Positions 52,316-62,283 of a DNA stretch of 64,000 nt are shown here, one piece after another (within the stretch, counting starts at the first letter, position 1; each line of letters opens with the position of its first letter). The notes beneath the pieces are model-generated. The model was not told where the DNA came from. It saw nothing but the letters and a program-made list of their open reading frames with translations, and did no database searches. A program made the translations under genes and the position numbers. The DNA is from Paenibacillus guangzhouensis (GTDB lineage: Bacteria > Bacillota > Bacilli > Paenibacillales > Paenibacillaceae): contig NZ_CP045293.1 of assembly GCF_009363075.1 (NCBI RefSeq), forward strand, positions 1,984,001 through 2,048,000. The letters run 5' to 3'.

Positions 52316-53965
52316 TCAACTTCGACTTTTAAATGCCGCGATTTCGACTTTATCGCTTGCACCCTCCCCACCACTGTGCCGAAAATCAACTGGCGTCAAG
52401 CCTGAATGCTGCTTGAACAGCTTGGCGAAATGAGAGAAATTCGAGTAGCCGACCGCCATCGCCACAGCGCTTACCGAAAGTTCGGAGTGGGCAAGCAATT
52501 GCTTCGCCAACTTAAGCCGCTCTTGCAGGATGAATTCGGGAATGGTACAGCCCAGTTCTTTCTTGAACAGTCGGGTCAAATAATCGGGATGCAGATAAAC
52601 ATGGTTGGCCGCCGCTTCCCGGGACAAGTTCTGATCCAGATTGGATAAAATATAGCGGGTCGCCCGCCCGATGACATCGGGAAGCGACGAAGGGATGTGT
52701 GTATAATGGGCCGCCTGAATGATCACATGCGTCAGCCACCGCTCCAGGTCAGCCAGCGAACGCGATGACGCCTCCGCCAGCCGCAGGCTGCCTTCATCAC
52801 AGAACATCAGATGAGCTTGCACGCCCTGCCGCTGCAGCACCACGTGCACCATCTGCAAGAAATCTTCTTTAAAAGCGTGCAGATAGCGGCTGTTGATACC
52901 CGACTGAAGCCGTAAGCCGCGAACAAATGACCGCGTCTCCTTCAGCAGCCGCTCTTTCACCCCCTGCTGCAGCAGGGTCGCCCAGCCGCTCATATCCGGC
53001 ACGACAGGCAGAGCAGGCGAAACAGCCGTTGGACGCTCCGCTTGATCAAGACACACATAAGGCTCCCCGTTTACATTATTCCGGTCAAGCGACAGCAGCC
53101 GGGAGAGTGTAGACGATATATCATGCGCTGCGATAGGCGATCCGAAATAACAGCTTACTTCACAATAAAGATGCTGCTTGCAAAACATGGCGAAGCTGCC
53201 GCATGCAATGGCCAGCTCCCGCTTCACAACCTCATGCGTTGACGCAGCGGGTATAATGAGCAGCCAGGCTTCGTTTTGGAGCTGCACCAAGTCGCTACCC
53301 GGCACCAGTCTGCCAATCTGCTCTTCCCCTGCGTTTTGCAGCGCGTACTCCAGCAGTTTCCTATCTCGCTGAGGGAGTTCCAGCTGCCAGTTCCGCACCA
53401 CCACCAGGACGGGCAGCACACCGGCATCAGACAGCAGTGGAATTTGCCTGGCGGCGGCTTCACGGCGGACGGCCTCACTGTTCGCGGGGATCGTCTCATT
53501 CAGCAGATCCATCCAAAACCTTGCACGGTAAACCTTCTGGTGGGTCGACCACCACATCTTATTGCGCTGCGCCTCGGCCAATTCCTGTTCCCTGTTGGCC
53601 GTATCCGCGGCTTTGCCGATGGCCGCTTCCAGCTCCTCCTTGGATAATGGTTTTAGCAAATAGTGGGAGCATCCCAGCCGAACTGCCTCGCGCGCGAAAT
53701 GAAAATCAGCATGGCAGGTCATCAGAATCGGTACCGTTTGCAGTTGTCTTCGCCGCAGCGACTCCAGCAAGTCAAGCCCGCTGCGCTGCGGCATTTCAAT
53801 ATCGCAAAGAAGCACATGAATATCATGTGCCTGAAAAATCTGCTCTGCAGCTAAAGCGCTATAAGCGACATGAACCGTCGAAATGCCAAGCTGCGGCCAA
53901 TCGGCCATCTTTTTGACCGCTTCTACAAAATGAACCTCATCATCAACGATCAGCACGTTCAGCAT
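52316..53965 (-). CDS. YesN-type response regulator with AraC DNA-binding domain
   Basis: A 549-residue regulator. A receiver domain (Asp in VLLCDIEMPQRSGLDLLE, about residue 55) is joined by a long middle region to a C-terminal AraC domain (about 440-535: ANHVYLHPDYLTRLFKKELG, VSAVAMAVGYSNFSHFAKLF). It overlaps the end of the YesM-type kinase gene by 23 bp. Together they would sense an extracellular sugar and activate the downstream importer and hydrolase genes. Confidence 0.92.
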   Translation of the reverse strand: MLNVLIVDDEVHFVEAVKKMADWPQLGISTVHVAYSALAAEQIFQAHDIHVLLCDIEMPQRSGLDLLESLRRRQLQTVPILMTCHADFHFAREAVRLGCSHYLLKPLSKEELEAAIGKAADTANREQELAEAQRNKMWWSTHQKVYRARFWMDLLNETIPANSEAVRREAAARQIPLLSDAGVLPVLVVVRNWQLELPQRDRKLLEYALQNAGEEQIGRLVPGSDLVQLQNEAWLLIIPAASTHEVVKRELAIACGSFAMFCKQHLYCEVSCYFGSPIAAHDISSTLSRLLSLDRNNVNGEPYVCLDQAERPTAVSPALPVVPDMSGWATLLQQGVKERLLKETRSFVRGLRLQSGINSRYLHAFKEDFLQMVHVVLQRQGVQAHLMFCDEGSLRLAEASSRSLADLERWLTHVIIQAAHYTHIPSSLPDVIGRATRYILSNLDQNLSREAAANHVYLHPDYLTRLFKKELGCTIPEFILQERLKLAKQLLAHSELSVSAVAMAVGYSNFSHFAKLFKQHSGLTPVDFRHSGGEGASDKVEIAAFKSRS

Positions 53966-55724
53966 AGTTGTCCCAATCCCCCTCCGATAACTGTTTCAGC
54001 GGCAGACGAATTTCTACCCTTGCTCCGCCTGCCTCGCGATTTGAAAATTGTACCGACGCAGTCCCCCCATACAACAGCTCCAGCCTGCGCCGCGCATTCC
54101 AAATGCCATGCCTGCTTCCATCCTCACGCTCCAGACTTGCACCTTGTCTCAGACTCCCCAATACGTCCGCGCTATACCCGGCGCCTGAATCCTCGATGAC
54201 AATCAGGACGCCGAGGCTGTGTTCATCGGATTCCAGCCTGCCGCCAATGGTCAGCATGAATGGTTGTTCCAGCGAAAAAGCATGCTTGATAGCGTTTTCA
54301 ACAAAGGTTTGAATGACCAGCGGCGGTACGGAAAGCTCCAGCAGATAGGACGGCACCTCAATACTGCTGCTTAATTGACCGGGAAAGCGCAGTTCCTGAA
54401 TACGAACGTAATTGCGCATGTGCACAAGCTCTTCCCCAAGAGAGACAAAAGAGACATTGCTGCGAAATATATAACGGAAATAGTCGGCCAGGCAGCGGGA
54501 CATCTCCTGAATAAGCTCATAATCGCGCACAATGGCCAAACTGTGTAAAATGTTCAGGGAATTCAAGTAAAAGTGGGGATTGATCGTCATTTGAAGCTGT
54601 CTCAGCTCCGCCTGCTGCTTTCTTAACCGCTCCTCGTAGACATGAATCTTGAGTTCGCTGATCTGGGAAAGCATCTTGTTGAAATTGTCATTAACATCAC
54701 GGAATTCTATCGAAGATGAATGGTGTTCAGGAATACCTTGCATATGCCCTTCACCGATGCGCTTCATTGCGGAGAGTAATCTTCTGAGCGGCAGCATAAT
54801 TGTCCGGCGAAGCAGCAGCAGACTGAGCGGCAGCAGTAAAATAGAGCCGATCGAAATGACTGTATTCCATTCCCGAAGATTGAACAGCCCTTCCAGTATG
54901 CTGTGCTCCGGTATGAGCGCCACCAGACGGAAGTTCCCTTGCCTGGACAATGCCCCCACGGTCAAATACCGTTCCGGGCTTCCTGAGAGGGTGTAGCCTC
55001 CTGTTGCAAAGCTCAGGTCAATGCCGTTGGCCTGGACTGTTGACGCGTGCATCATCGGATCGCCAGCTTCGGTGGAAAACAGCGAAAAGCCGTTTTCCAC
55101 CAAGTCGTTCAACTTAAGCGGGATTAGGAGGGTCTCAGCCTTCACCCAGGCGCCAACATAGATGCCTACGTCAGCTTGAAGAAGTCGAAGCATGTAGTAG
55201 CCGCCGTCAATCTCCCGTATATTCCAGTCTCGCCCCACAAGATGAGGCTGAGGCGGCGACATGCTCAACAGGCGGGTAACCTCTTTGCCCACTGCTATTC
55301 TTTCATCATAAGGAGGGCGGGAGCTGAACGATTCAATCAGTCCGCCATCAAAAGCCGTGTACACAAAAAACTCGTCAATCGCCCCATTGCGGGTGATCTC
55401 ACTTGTCAGCTGCTTGAACAGCCGCACCTTTAAGTGGGCGTACTCCGCTTCCTCTAGCTTGCTACCCAGCATATGCAAATTTGGTTCCGAGACAATCATG
55501 CCGATGAGAAAGCTGTCAGCCTCCTCCAAAAGCTTATCAATCTGATTCATGTACATCGTAATATAGCGCTGATTGCTCTCGGCCACCTGCTTGCGGACAA
55601 CCTGCATGGCATAATACTGGTTGTAATTGAGCAGGGCAATCAGCGGCACTAGAATCGCCGCCACGCCCCAGATCAGCTTGAACCTGATAGTGTGACGAGC
55701 GCATCCACTGCGGCGGCGGTTCAT
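53943..55724 (-). CDS. YesM-type membrane sensor histidine kinase
   Basis: A 593-residue kinase with two membrane segments (about residues 17-37 and 285-305) around a dCache-like extracellular domain, a HAMP domain, a His_kinase domain (LQMTINPHFYLNSLNILHSL, His near 390) and a HATPase_c domain (VENAIKHAF, EDSGAGYS, HGIWNARRRLELLYG). Its start overlaps the TetR stop (ATGA). The partner is the YesN-type regulator next to it. Confidence 0.92.
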   Translation of the reverse strand: MNRRRSGCARHTIRFKLIWGVAAILVPLIALLNYNQYYAMQVVRKQVAESNQRYITMYMNQIDKLLEEADSFLIGMIVSEPNLHMLGSKLEEAEYAHLKVRLFKQLTSEITRNGAIDEFFVYTAFDGGLIESFSSRPPYDERIAVGKEVTRLLSMSPPQPHLVGRDWNIREIDGGYYMLRLLQADVGIYVGAWVKAETLLIPLKLNDLVENGFSLFSTEAGDPMMHASTVQANGIDLSFATGGYTLSGSPERYLTVGALSRQGNFRLVALIPEHSILEGLFNLREWNTVISIGSILLLPLSLLLLRRTIMLPLRRLLSAMKRIGEGHMQGIPEHHSSSIEFRDVNDNFNKMLSQISELKIHVYEERLRKQQAELRQLQMTINPHFYLNSLNILHSLAIVRDYELIQEMSRCLADYFRYIFRSNVSFVSLGEELVHMRNYVRIQELRFPGQLSSSIEVPSYLLELSVPPLVIQTFVENAIKHAFSLEQPFMLTIGGRLESDEHSLGVLIVIEDSGAGYSADVLGSLRQGASLEREDGSRHGIWNARRRLELLYGGTASVQFSNREAGGARVEIRLPLKQLSEGDWDNYAERADR

Positions 55725-56347
55725 TGTCCTGACCAGAGACTAAGCAGAAACTGTTTGTAGCGCTCATCCTGCTCCAGCTCTGCTGACTTGGAAACTTCAC
55801 GGTTTTGCCGGGAATTCAGGACAGACTTTTGCAAATAGGTGAAGTACAGATGGGTTACCATCCGTGTCCGCTCGATCCAGACAAGCTTCTGGCCTGTTTC
55901 CTCGCTCTCCGGCTCCAGTGTAAATGCACTCGTAGACAACCGCGCTTCATCGATCAAAAGCTGTTTGTATTCGGGCAGTTCTGCCGGATTTTTGCCCACG
56001 CTGGCGAAATAAACGTTAAACAGCGAATCATAATACAACAGATCGGGATGATGCTCCCGCATGGATAAATATTTATTAAGGATCGCTTCTAGAGAAGATC
56101 GCGGCGCTTTGAAATCGAAATCCAGCAGCAGCCGTCCGAACATCCTCCTCAGATTGTCCACGTACACTTCGGTCGCCAACTGTTCCTTGTCTTTGAAGTG
56201 ATGGTAGAGCGTCCGTCTGGAGGTACCTGACCGCGCGGCGATCAGTACAAGATCGGCGCCTTCAATTCCCTTTTCGCAAAAGGTGGCCAACGCAGCCTCC
56301 TTGATCATTTCTCTGGTGAGCTGCAGTTGCTTCTCCCTAAGCTTCAT
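55721..56347 (-). CDS. TetR family regulator of the sugar-uptake operon
   Basis: A 208-residue TetR repressor (ALATFCEKGIEGADLVLIAA, SGTSRRTLYHHFKDKEQLA). The ATG at 56347 with AGGAG eight bases upstream is chosen. The open frame further upstream overlaps the esterase gene and has no ribosome site. It sits inside the operon it probably controls, because two palindromes flank the start point of the operon's promoter at 58.5 kb. Confidence 0.88.
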   Translation of the reverse strand: MKLREKQLQLTREMIKEAALATFCEKGIEGADLVLIAARSGTSRRTLYHHFKDKEQLATEVYVDNLRRMFGRLLLDFDFKAPRSSLEAILNKYLSMREHHPDLLYYDSLFNVYFASVGKNPAELPEYKQLLIDEARLSTSAFTLEPESEETGQKLVWIERTRMVTHLYFTYLQKSVLNSRQNREVSKSAELEQDERYKQFLLSLWSGQ

Positions 56348-56363
56348 TGATTTCTCTCCTTCT

Positions 56364-57545
56364 TCATTGACTACGAGGCACTGTTTCTCCACTTTGCAGG
56401 AAACGGGCGCCCCGTGAGACTCGTTCATTTTTATGAATGATTCCGTCCAGCCACGCAAATAGCTTCTTGCCATCCTCCTCCGCCTCATAGAAGGCTTTCA
56501 TAGGAAGCAGCGTGTGCGGAGTCGTATGTGTCTTCTCATCATACCCGTAGTCGGTAAGAAAATAATAGAAATTGGGCAACTGTTCATCAAGCTTACGTGT
56601 CGATGCCCTGAACTGGCGGCTCCACTCCTCTGAGCTCTGTTGGTCTACCTCGTCCCCTTTGCCATTCAGCCTGTTCTGAAATGATGCGAGCACTTTATCA
56701 TTGGTCGTACAGGCGTGCATCAGCACGGCGCGGGCTGGCATCTTTGTGCCGTTAGCAAGGAATGCCGAAGCGATCATGTCAGCCTCCATCGGATAAGAAA
56801 ACTGCTGCTGGAAATTTGCCTGCCAGTTTTGATTGACAATAGCGGACCAATTATCGGAAGCCAAAAAAGAACTGTCCGAGAGGTGGTAAATCTCTGCCTG
56901 TGCATAATGGTTGGCAATTTCGCTTGCCCAGAATGCAGAGCCGAAACCGCCAGCGCTGGAGCCGGTAATGAGCAGTTTATCCGGTGTGTCAAAATTACGG
57001 TAGATCCACTGCAACGCCTCCTGAACATTGTTGCGTCCATTATGCTTGACATGCCGTGGTCTCGCGCTGCCTGTGCGAGGGTAATCTGTGCTGGTATTGC
57101 CGATATGGAAGTCGCCTGATGCATAGGGAATGAAAACAACGTTCCAATCCGAGAACGGATTGTCCGGCCGCTGTTCGAAGATGCCTTGGTGCATACTGAG
57201 CACATAGAAGGGAATGCGTGCAAAGTAGTAGCCGAATTGGCCGTGCTTGAGATATGAGCGCAGCGATAAAGGTACATTCGCAGTCACTCCATCCCAGCAA
57301 GCGCCGCCGCCCGAGAAGTAAATCATCAGATTTCGGCTTTCACCTTTTCGAGTATACAGGAAATATTTCGAGCCGTCGGTAGCTACGGTCTTATTGCTGA
57401 GACGAACCTTGTTCCACTTACCCGGCTTCGTCGCTTGAAAATCCTGTTGTTGACTCGGTCTTTTAATTAGCTTGCGGTTCAAGTAGACGATCGAAAGGAC
57501 GGCCACAGCAATTACAAAAAAAAACGTTCGCTTCACCTTTTTCAT
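56364..57545 (-). CDS. Pectin acetylesterase/Notum-family protein, membrane-anchored
   Basis: A 393-residue serine esterase with an N-terminal membrane anchor (about residues 6-24). The PAE/Notum signature is present: YFSGGGACWDG (oxyanion hole, about residues 78-88), VFIPYASGDFHIG, catalytic Ser in ITGSSAGGFGSAFW, and late Asp and His residues. In plants and bacteria these enzymes remove acetyl groups from pectin, in animals palmitoleate from Wnt. Here pectin is plausible in an operon of oligosaccharide import. The ATG at 57545 is the chosen start. Confidence 0.85.
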   Translation of the reverse strand: MKKVKRTFFFVIAVAVLSIVYLNRKLIKRPSQQQDFQATKPGKWNKVRLSNKTVATDGSKYFLYTRKGESRNLMIYFSGGGACWDGVTANVPLSLRSYLKHGQFGYYFARIPFYVLSMHQGIFEQRPDNPFSDWNVVFIPYASGDFHIGNTSTDYPRTGSARPRHVKHNGRNNVQEALQWIYRNFDTPDKLLITGSSAGGFGSAFWASEIANHYAQAEIYHLSDSSFLASDNWSAIVNQNWQANFQQQFSYPMEADMIASAFLANGTKMPARAVLMHACTTNDKVLASFQNRLNGKGDEVDQQSSEEWSRQFRASTRKLDEQLPNFYYFLTDYGYDEKTHTTPHTLLPMKAFYEAEEDGKKLFAWLDGIIHKNERVSRGARFLQSGETVPRSQ

Positions 57546-57573
57546 TTCATTGTTCCCCTCTCCCTGCTCAAGC

Positions 57574-58500
57574 TCAAGCAGGATCATTTAAGTTTTGGCT
57601 TCTAACCTGTCGCCATCCTTTATTGCGGTACAATTCGGGTCGTTCCCCGGTGAAAACAGCGGCAGCGCGCCGGTCGCCCATCAAGCGGTAGCACAGCCAC
57701 GCGGTCAAATACCCTCTATGCATGCCGCCGTCTCCCATGCTCTCCAGATGATCGGCCGCTTTGGTCATCGCCATCACCGCCGGTTGTTCAGCACGAATAC
57801 CAAGATAAGCGCTCCGATTGGCTGACTCCGGTGAAATGATGAAATCATGGGTGCCTGCCATCAGAAAAAGCGGGACTTGCAGCGCGCCGATGTCGTAGAC
57901 GTCCTTGGGATCGCACCATTTCAAGGCGGGGAGCGCAATGGTGACGACCGTCTGCAGCGGCTCCTCCAAATGTTTGCCCGCGTTCAGCACGCCCGTCGCC
58001 CCTTGCGACTGGCCGACTGCGCCGATGCAGTCCACCCGCAGCTTTCCATAGAAGGGGCTTTCTTCTCGGACATTCTCCTGTCTGATGTAGCGTACTGTGT
58101 CGGCAATTTCCTTGCCTGTGCCTGTGTTGCGGCAATAACTATCGATGACTACGAAGCCCCATCCGGCCAAATGATTCAGCAAGCCTTCATAATGATCTGG
58201 CTGTGCGTTCGTGCCATTGCCCCATACGATCACCGGACAGGCGTCAATACACTTAGCCTGAGAGGGGTCGGTGTGATCAGCTGGATAGTTAATTGTGTAC
58301 AACGGCCGCCCATTGCCGTCATTCACCGTCATGCTTGTGCAGCGGTAGGGGCCAGCCTCGCCATATTGCTGCTCCAGCGGCTCCGGTCGGTAACGGTACA
58401 AGCGCTCACGCAATTTAAGCGCATACATAATGAGTACCGCTCCCGGCACTAACAGCCATTTTATCCAGAGACGTTCAGTCGGTTTTTCCGAAGTTGTCAT
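57574..58500 (-). CDS. Alpha/beta hydrolase of the PET hydrolase/chlorophyllase-like type
   Basis: A 308-residue esterase with an N-terminal hydrophobic anchor (about residues 13-30), the nucleophile elbow GQSQGATG, IVWGNGTNAQPDHY near the oxyanion hole, AGTHDFIISPES (acid region) and KAADHLESMGD (His). It is the first gene of the nine-gene operon. The ATG at 58500 with GAGGA nine bases upstream is chosen; a TTG at 58527 is possible. It may de-esterify the imported or cell-surface polysaccharide. Confidence 0.82.
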   Translation of the reverse strand: MTTSEKPTERLWIKWLLVPGAVLIMYALKLRERLYRYRPEPLEQQYGEAGPYRCTSMTVNDGNGRPLYTINYPADHTDPSQAKCIDACPVIVWGNGTNAQPDHYEGLLNHLAGWGFVVIDSYCRNTGTGKEIADTVRYIRQENVREESPFYGKLRVDCIGAVGQSQGATGVLNAGKHLEEPLQTVVTIALPALKWCDPKDVYDIGALQVPLFLMAGTHDFIISPESANRSAYLGIRAEQPAVMAMTKAADHLESMGDGGMHRGYLTAWLCYRLMGDRRAAAVFTGERPELYRNKGWRQVRSQNLNDPA

Positions 58501-58533
58501 GTTGGCCGTTCCTCTTCTCTTATTCAACTTATG

Positions 58534-58600
58534 TTACACCTAGGTAATTCAATGCACACCGTGTGTAATTAATTATATTTTTGAACAGCATGGCTGTCAA
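58534..58600 (-). promoter_or_regulatory. Consensus promoter and operators of the nine-gene sugar operon
   Basis: On the minus strand TTGACA (58600-58595), 17 bp and TATAAT (58577-58572) match the sigma-A consensus exactly. Two palindromes follow downstream of the -10: CACAC-C-GTGTG (58555-58565) and TTACACCTAGGTAA (58534-58547), before the first gene at 58500. They are the expected sites for the operon's own TetR protein. Confidence 0.8.
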
Positions 58601-59077
58601 TATAACCGATGCCTAGAGAACGGAAAATATGTTTTGTAGATCGAATACGGGGACAGTATGTGGGGCGGGCGTTTCGCGAGTGGACACTTATTCCGCTATT
58701 TGCCCGAAAATCACGCTAAACGAGACTTTGGAGGACAACCGTTCCGTTATTCTCGAGAAAATGCGCCAATTACCCGCTTTTTTTACAAATAACGGATCTG
58801 GTGGCCGCTCATTTTCTTAAAACTCCAAATTTGCAAGGAACCTGGCCTCGGTTTCTCACTCCTGCTATTCATAGCCTGGTCACTACCTGGCATTTCATTC
58901 TTTTAGCTTTCCCCCCCACTACGAGCCTACCAACCTCATCATGCAGTTCACGAGCATCGAGCCTAACTTGAAACCATTCTGATTACTTTAACACCGAAAC
59001 CCAACACGTCAGCTTCCCAATGCCCTATCCTGCACGCTGCACTCATCCGTAAATTGCTAGTTCCCATAAAGCAATGA
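58601..59077. other. Gene-free stretch with a possible dispersed-repeat segment
   Basis: No convincing gene was found on either strand. The segment at about 58660-58820 has the character of the GC-mixed repetitive intergenic sequences common in Paenibacillus (frames without ribosome sites); I cannot check copy number here. The remainder up to 59077 is featureless. Confidence 0.4.
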
Positions 59078-59119
59078 GGGCTGCCCCCGAAGCCACGTTT
59101 ATGGCTCCGGGGACAGCCC
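59078..59119. repeat. Long GC-rich inverted repeat
   Basis: Two 18-bp arms (59078-59095 and 59102-59119) with two non-identical positions and a 6-nt loop; the arm begins GGGCTG and contains CCCCG. No T run follows on either strand. It resembles dispersed hairpins of Paenibacillus intergenic regions rather than a classical terminator. Confidence 0.6.
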
Positions 59120-59316
59120 CGCTCAATTTATTCGCAATGCGTACAACAAACCACACACACTCACGCCACTGACTAGTCACTGTAAAGTTCCATGGCGGTC
59201 TGAGCCTTGCTCCACAAGGCTTTTCCCCGCATTTCCCCTAACGCACAGAACCTCATCTCTCTAGTTATCACCATTTCATAGCCCTACGACCAGGATGATT
59301 TGTATTATTGTTATCG

Positions 59317-60081
59317 TTATACTTTCGTCGTTTGAATGCCCAACTCCTCTAAACCTGTAACAGTCTCCGCATCAATGCCTGCATCGGTAATGATTTCCGT
59401 AATTTGACCGAATCCGCTGATCCTCGTAAAGGACTGCAAGCCGAATTTACTTGAATCCGCAAGCAAAATCACTTGATCCGCAATATTTAGCATGGTGCGC
59501 TTGACGGTGGCCTGCCATTCATTCGATTCGCTTAAACCGCGGTCGAACCGAATACCTTTGCAGGATATAAAGGCCTTGTCGACATGATAGGACTCAAGCG
59601 TCCGTTCTGTCAGGGGGCCGACGAAGGAGAGCGATCTGGAGGCGAGGATTCCTCCCGTCGAAAGGACTTGAATCTTCTCTTTCGTGCTTAATTCGGTTGC
59701 GACTTTGATCGAATTAGTTAAGACGGTTAGCGACATATCCGGCATAAATGACGCCATGTACCAAGCCGTCGTACTTGCATCGAGAACAATCCGATCATTT
59801 GGTGCTATGCGCTTGATCGCTTCCAAGGCGATTCGCTTCTTTTCCTCGGCATGCTCGACTTCCCGCTCAAAGAAGGGCGTCTCGTTCTGTTGATCCGTAT
59901 CTTGAATGCGGATCGCTCCGCCATGGCTGCGGCGCAGCCTTCCCGCTTTCTCCAGATTGTCCAAATCGCGGCGGATCGTCTCTTCTGTCACACCGCAGAA
60001 TTCACTAAGCTCTGTTACGCGAATGCTTCCCCGCTCGTTAACCAATTGCACAATTCTCTCATAACGTTCTAAGACTAGCAT
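59317..60081 (-). CDS. DeoR family repressor of the rhamnose operon
   Basis: A 254-residue regulator. The N-terminal helix-turn-helix is of DeoR type (RYERIVQLVNERGSIRVTEL, CGVTEETIRRDLDNLEKAG, RLRRSHGGA), followed by the sugar-phosphate-isomerase-like effector domain (VLDASTTAWYMA, GPLTERTLESYHVDKAFISC). The ATG at 60081 with GAGG upstream gives the family's usual length. It is the last gene of rhaB-rhaA-rhaEW-deoR and most likely senses a rhamnose phosphate, like RhaR of Bacillus subtilis. Confidence 0.9.
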   Translation of the reverse strand: MLVLERYERIVQLVNERGSIRVTELSEFCGVTEETIRRDLDNLEKAGRLRRSHGGAIRIQDTDQQNETPFFEREVEHAEEKKRIALEAIKRIAPNDRIVLDASTTAWYMASFMPDMSLTVLTNSIKVATELSTKEKIQVLSTGGILASRSLSFVGPLTERTLESYHVDKAFISCKGIRFDRGLSESNEWQATVKRTMLNIADQVILLADSSKFGLQSFTRISGFGQITEIITDAGIDAETVTGLEELGIQTTKV

Positions 60082-60181
60082 GGAGTACCTCATTTCCATC
60101 GTACTTTTACTCATATTACATAGTATATCATGTGGATGGTAGGGGATACACCAGCGCCTTGGCTTAAGGAAATGCGTTATT

Positions 60182-62254
60182 CTATCGAGTGAATGCCGCC
60201 GGTACGCCGCCATCAATCGTTAACATGCATCCCGTCGTCTTGTCGGATTTGGATGAAGCAAAAAATGTGATTCCCTCCGCAATATCCTTAGGATAGATAT
60301 TCACAAGCAGTGTTGTACGTTTGCGATAGTATTCTTCGAGTTGATCTGGTTCGATCCCATACGCCGCAGCCCGTTCATTCCGCCAGGAACTGTTCCAAAT
60401 GGCTGAACCTTGAAGAATCGCATCCGGCAAAATCGTATTGACGCGAATGCCGAATTCGCCGCCCTCGGCAGCAATACAGCGTGCAAGATGCGCTTCGAGT
60501 GCTTTGACTGCGCTATAAGCTGATGCGTTTTTGCCGGCATAGACCGTGTTCTTGGAACCGACGAATACCATGTTCCCTCCGATGCCTTGACGTTTCATCA
60601 TTTTGAACGCTTCACGTGCAACCAAGAAATATCCCGTGCCGAGCACATTTATGTTCAAGTTCCATTCCTTAAGCGTGGTCTGGTCGAACGAACTGGAAGT
60701 CGCCAACCCTGCGTTATTCACGATGATATCCACCCCGCCATACATCAACGCCGTCTCATCATAGGCCGCTTGCACCGCTTGCTCGTCCGTCACATCCATT
60801 CGTACGGCAAATGCACGGTTCGCTCCATACTTTTCATTAATATCTTGCGCTACCTGCTGCGCACCTTCCAAGTTCAGGTCGGCGAGCACGACATGCGCGC
60901 CTTCCGATACAAGCCGGCGTGCCGTTTCGCTGCCAATCCCCCCTGCTCCGCCGGTAATAAATGCAATTTTTCGTGAAAATTCAGCTTCGGCAGGAGCCAA
61001 AGAAAGCTTGTAGAGCTCTAACGGCCAATACTCCACTTGGTACGACTCTTTCTCGGACAAGGAGACGAACTGACCGAGTGACGTTGCGCCGCGCATCACA
61101 GCGATCGCACGGTGATATAATGCGCCACTGACTTGCGAGAGAGCCCAGCTCTTGCCTGTATTGATCATACCGATACCCGGGATAAGGATGACGCGCGGCG
61201 CAGCTTGGAACATGCGATCACCTTCCGACTTATTTCGTTCGAAATAGGCCGTATATTGTGTCTTATAGGCATCAATGCCTTCAATTAACTTCGCTTCTAA
61301 TCCTTCAAGATCCTCAGGATCCGGCGTCCAATCGATAAATAGCGGTACAACTTTCGTATGTACCAGATGATCCGGACAGGCTGCGCCAACTTGAGACAGC
61401 TGCGGCGAATTATTACCGCCTACGAAGCTTAATACATCCGCCTCATCGTCAAAGGACAGCATCATCTTCTGAGAATCCGATACCACCCCGCGGATGATCG
61501 GCATCACCCGTGCGGCGATCTGATGACGCACCTCCATTGGCAGCGCTTGGTGTTTCAAACCTCCGAACAATTGCGACTCATTCATGCGCGCTTCAATATA
61601 GTCTGTTGCTTCATTAATGATGCGAATCGTCTGCGCGTAGCACTCTTCCTGCGTCTCGCCCCACGTGACAAGTCCATGCTTCTCCATAAGAACAAGCTCG
61701 GCTTTCGGATTCGCCATGACGCCATCCGCGATCATCTTCGACAACGTAAATCCTGGACGGATATAAGGCACCCATACGAACCGATCGCCAAATATCTCCT
61801 TCGCAATCTCCTTACCGTTATCTGCGCAGCATAGACTAATAATCGCATCCGGATGGGTGTGATCGACATGCTTGAACGGAAGAAACGCATGCAGCAGCGT
61901 TTCGATCGAGGCACGCGGATGTTTGGCATCGATCATGCAATGTCCCAAATAAGCAACCATTTCCTCATCCGACATCGAATCACGTTCGATCAGTGGCCGG
62001 ATATCCTCCAACCGAAGCCCGGTAAAATGACATGCCTTCATAGATCCAAGGTCCGAGCCGCTGCCTTTGACATACATGACCTCGATTTCGCGTCCGCGAA
62101 AATCCAGAACCGTCGTTTTGGAAGAAGTATTGCCGCCATAAATGTTGCACACACGACGATCTGCTCCGATCAGGTTGGAGCGATAAGCTAATAGATCAAG
62201 TGCACTTCTCATTTGCGAAGCCGTTGCGTCATCCCATAGGTTTTGAACCATCAT
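60182..62254 (-). CDS. rhaEW: Bifunctional rhamnulose-1-phosphate aldolase/lactaldehyde dehydrogenase
   Basis: A fusion of 690 residues. The N-terminal class II aldolase part (about 1-400) has the zinc-binding HTHPDAI and EKHGLVTWG. The C-terminal SDR part (about 425-690) has TGGAGGIG (cofactor), NNAG and YSAVK. It matches the Bacillus subtilis RhaEW (YuxG) architecture, which cleaves rhamnulose-1-phosphate to dihydroxyacetone phosphate and L-lactaldehyde and oxidises or reduces the aldehyde. The start has GGAGG six bases upstream. It lies 29 bp after rhaA. Confidence 0.93.
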   Translation of the reverse strand: MMVQNLWDDATASQMRSALDLLAYRSNLIGADRRVCNIYGGNTSSKTTVLDFRGREIEVMYVKGSGSDLGSMKACHFTGLRLEDIRPLIERDSMSDEEMVAYLGHCMIDAKHPRASIETLLHAFLPFKHVDHTHPDAIISLCCADNGKEIAKEIFGDRFVWVPYIRPGFTLSKMIADGVMANPKAELVLMEKHGLVTWGETQEECYAQTIRIINEATDYIEARMNESQLFGGLKHQALPMEVRHQIAARVMPIIRGVVSDSQKMMLSFDDEADVLSFVGGNNSPQLSQVGAACPDHLVHTKVVPLFIDWTPDPEDLEGLEAKLIEGIDAYKTQYTAYFERNKSEGDRMFQAAPRVILIPGIGMINTGKSWALSQVSGALYHRAIAVMRGATSLGQFVSLSEKESYQVEYWPLELYKLSLAPAEAEFSRKIAFITGGAGGIGSETARRLVSEGAHVVLADLNLEGAQQVAQDINEKYGANRAFAVRMDVTDEQAVQAAYDETALMYGGVDIIVNNAGLATSSSFDQTTLKEWNLNINVLGTGYFLVAREAFKMMKRQGIGGNMVFVGSKNTVYAGKNASAYSAVKALEAHLARCIAAEGGEFGIRVNTILPDAILQGSAIWNSSWRNERAAAYGIEPDQLEEYYRKRTTLLVNIYPKDIAEGITFFASSKSDKTTGCMLTIDGGVPAAFTR

Positions 62255-62283
62255 TGATTCCCTCCGAACAAGTTGTTTTGTTG

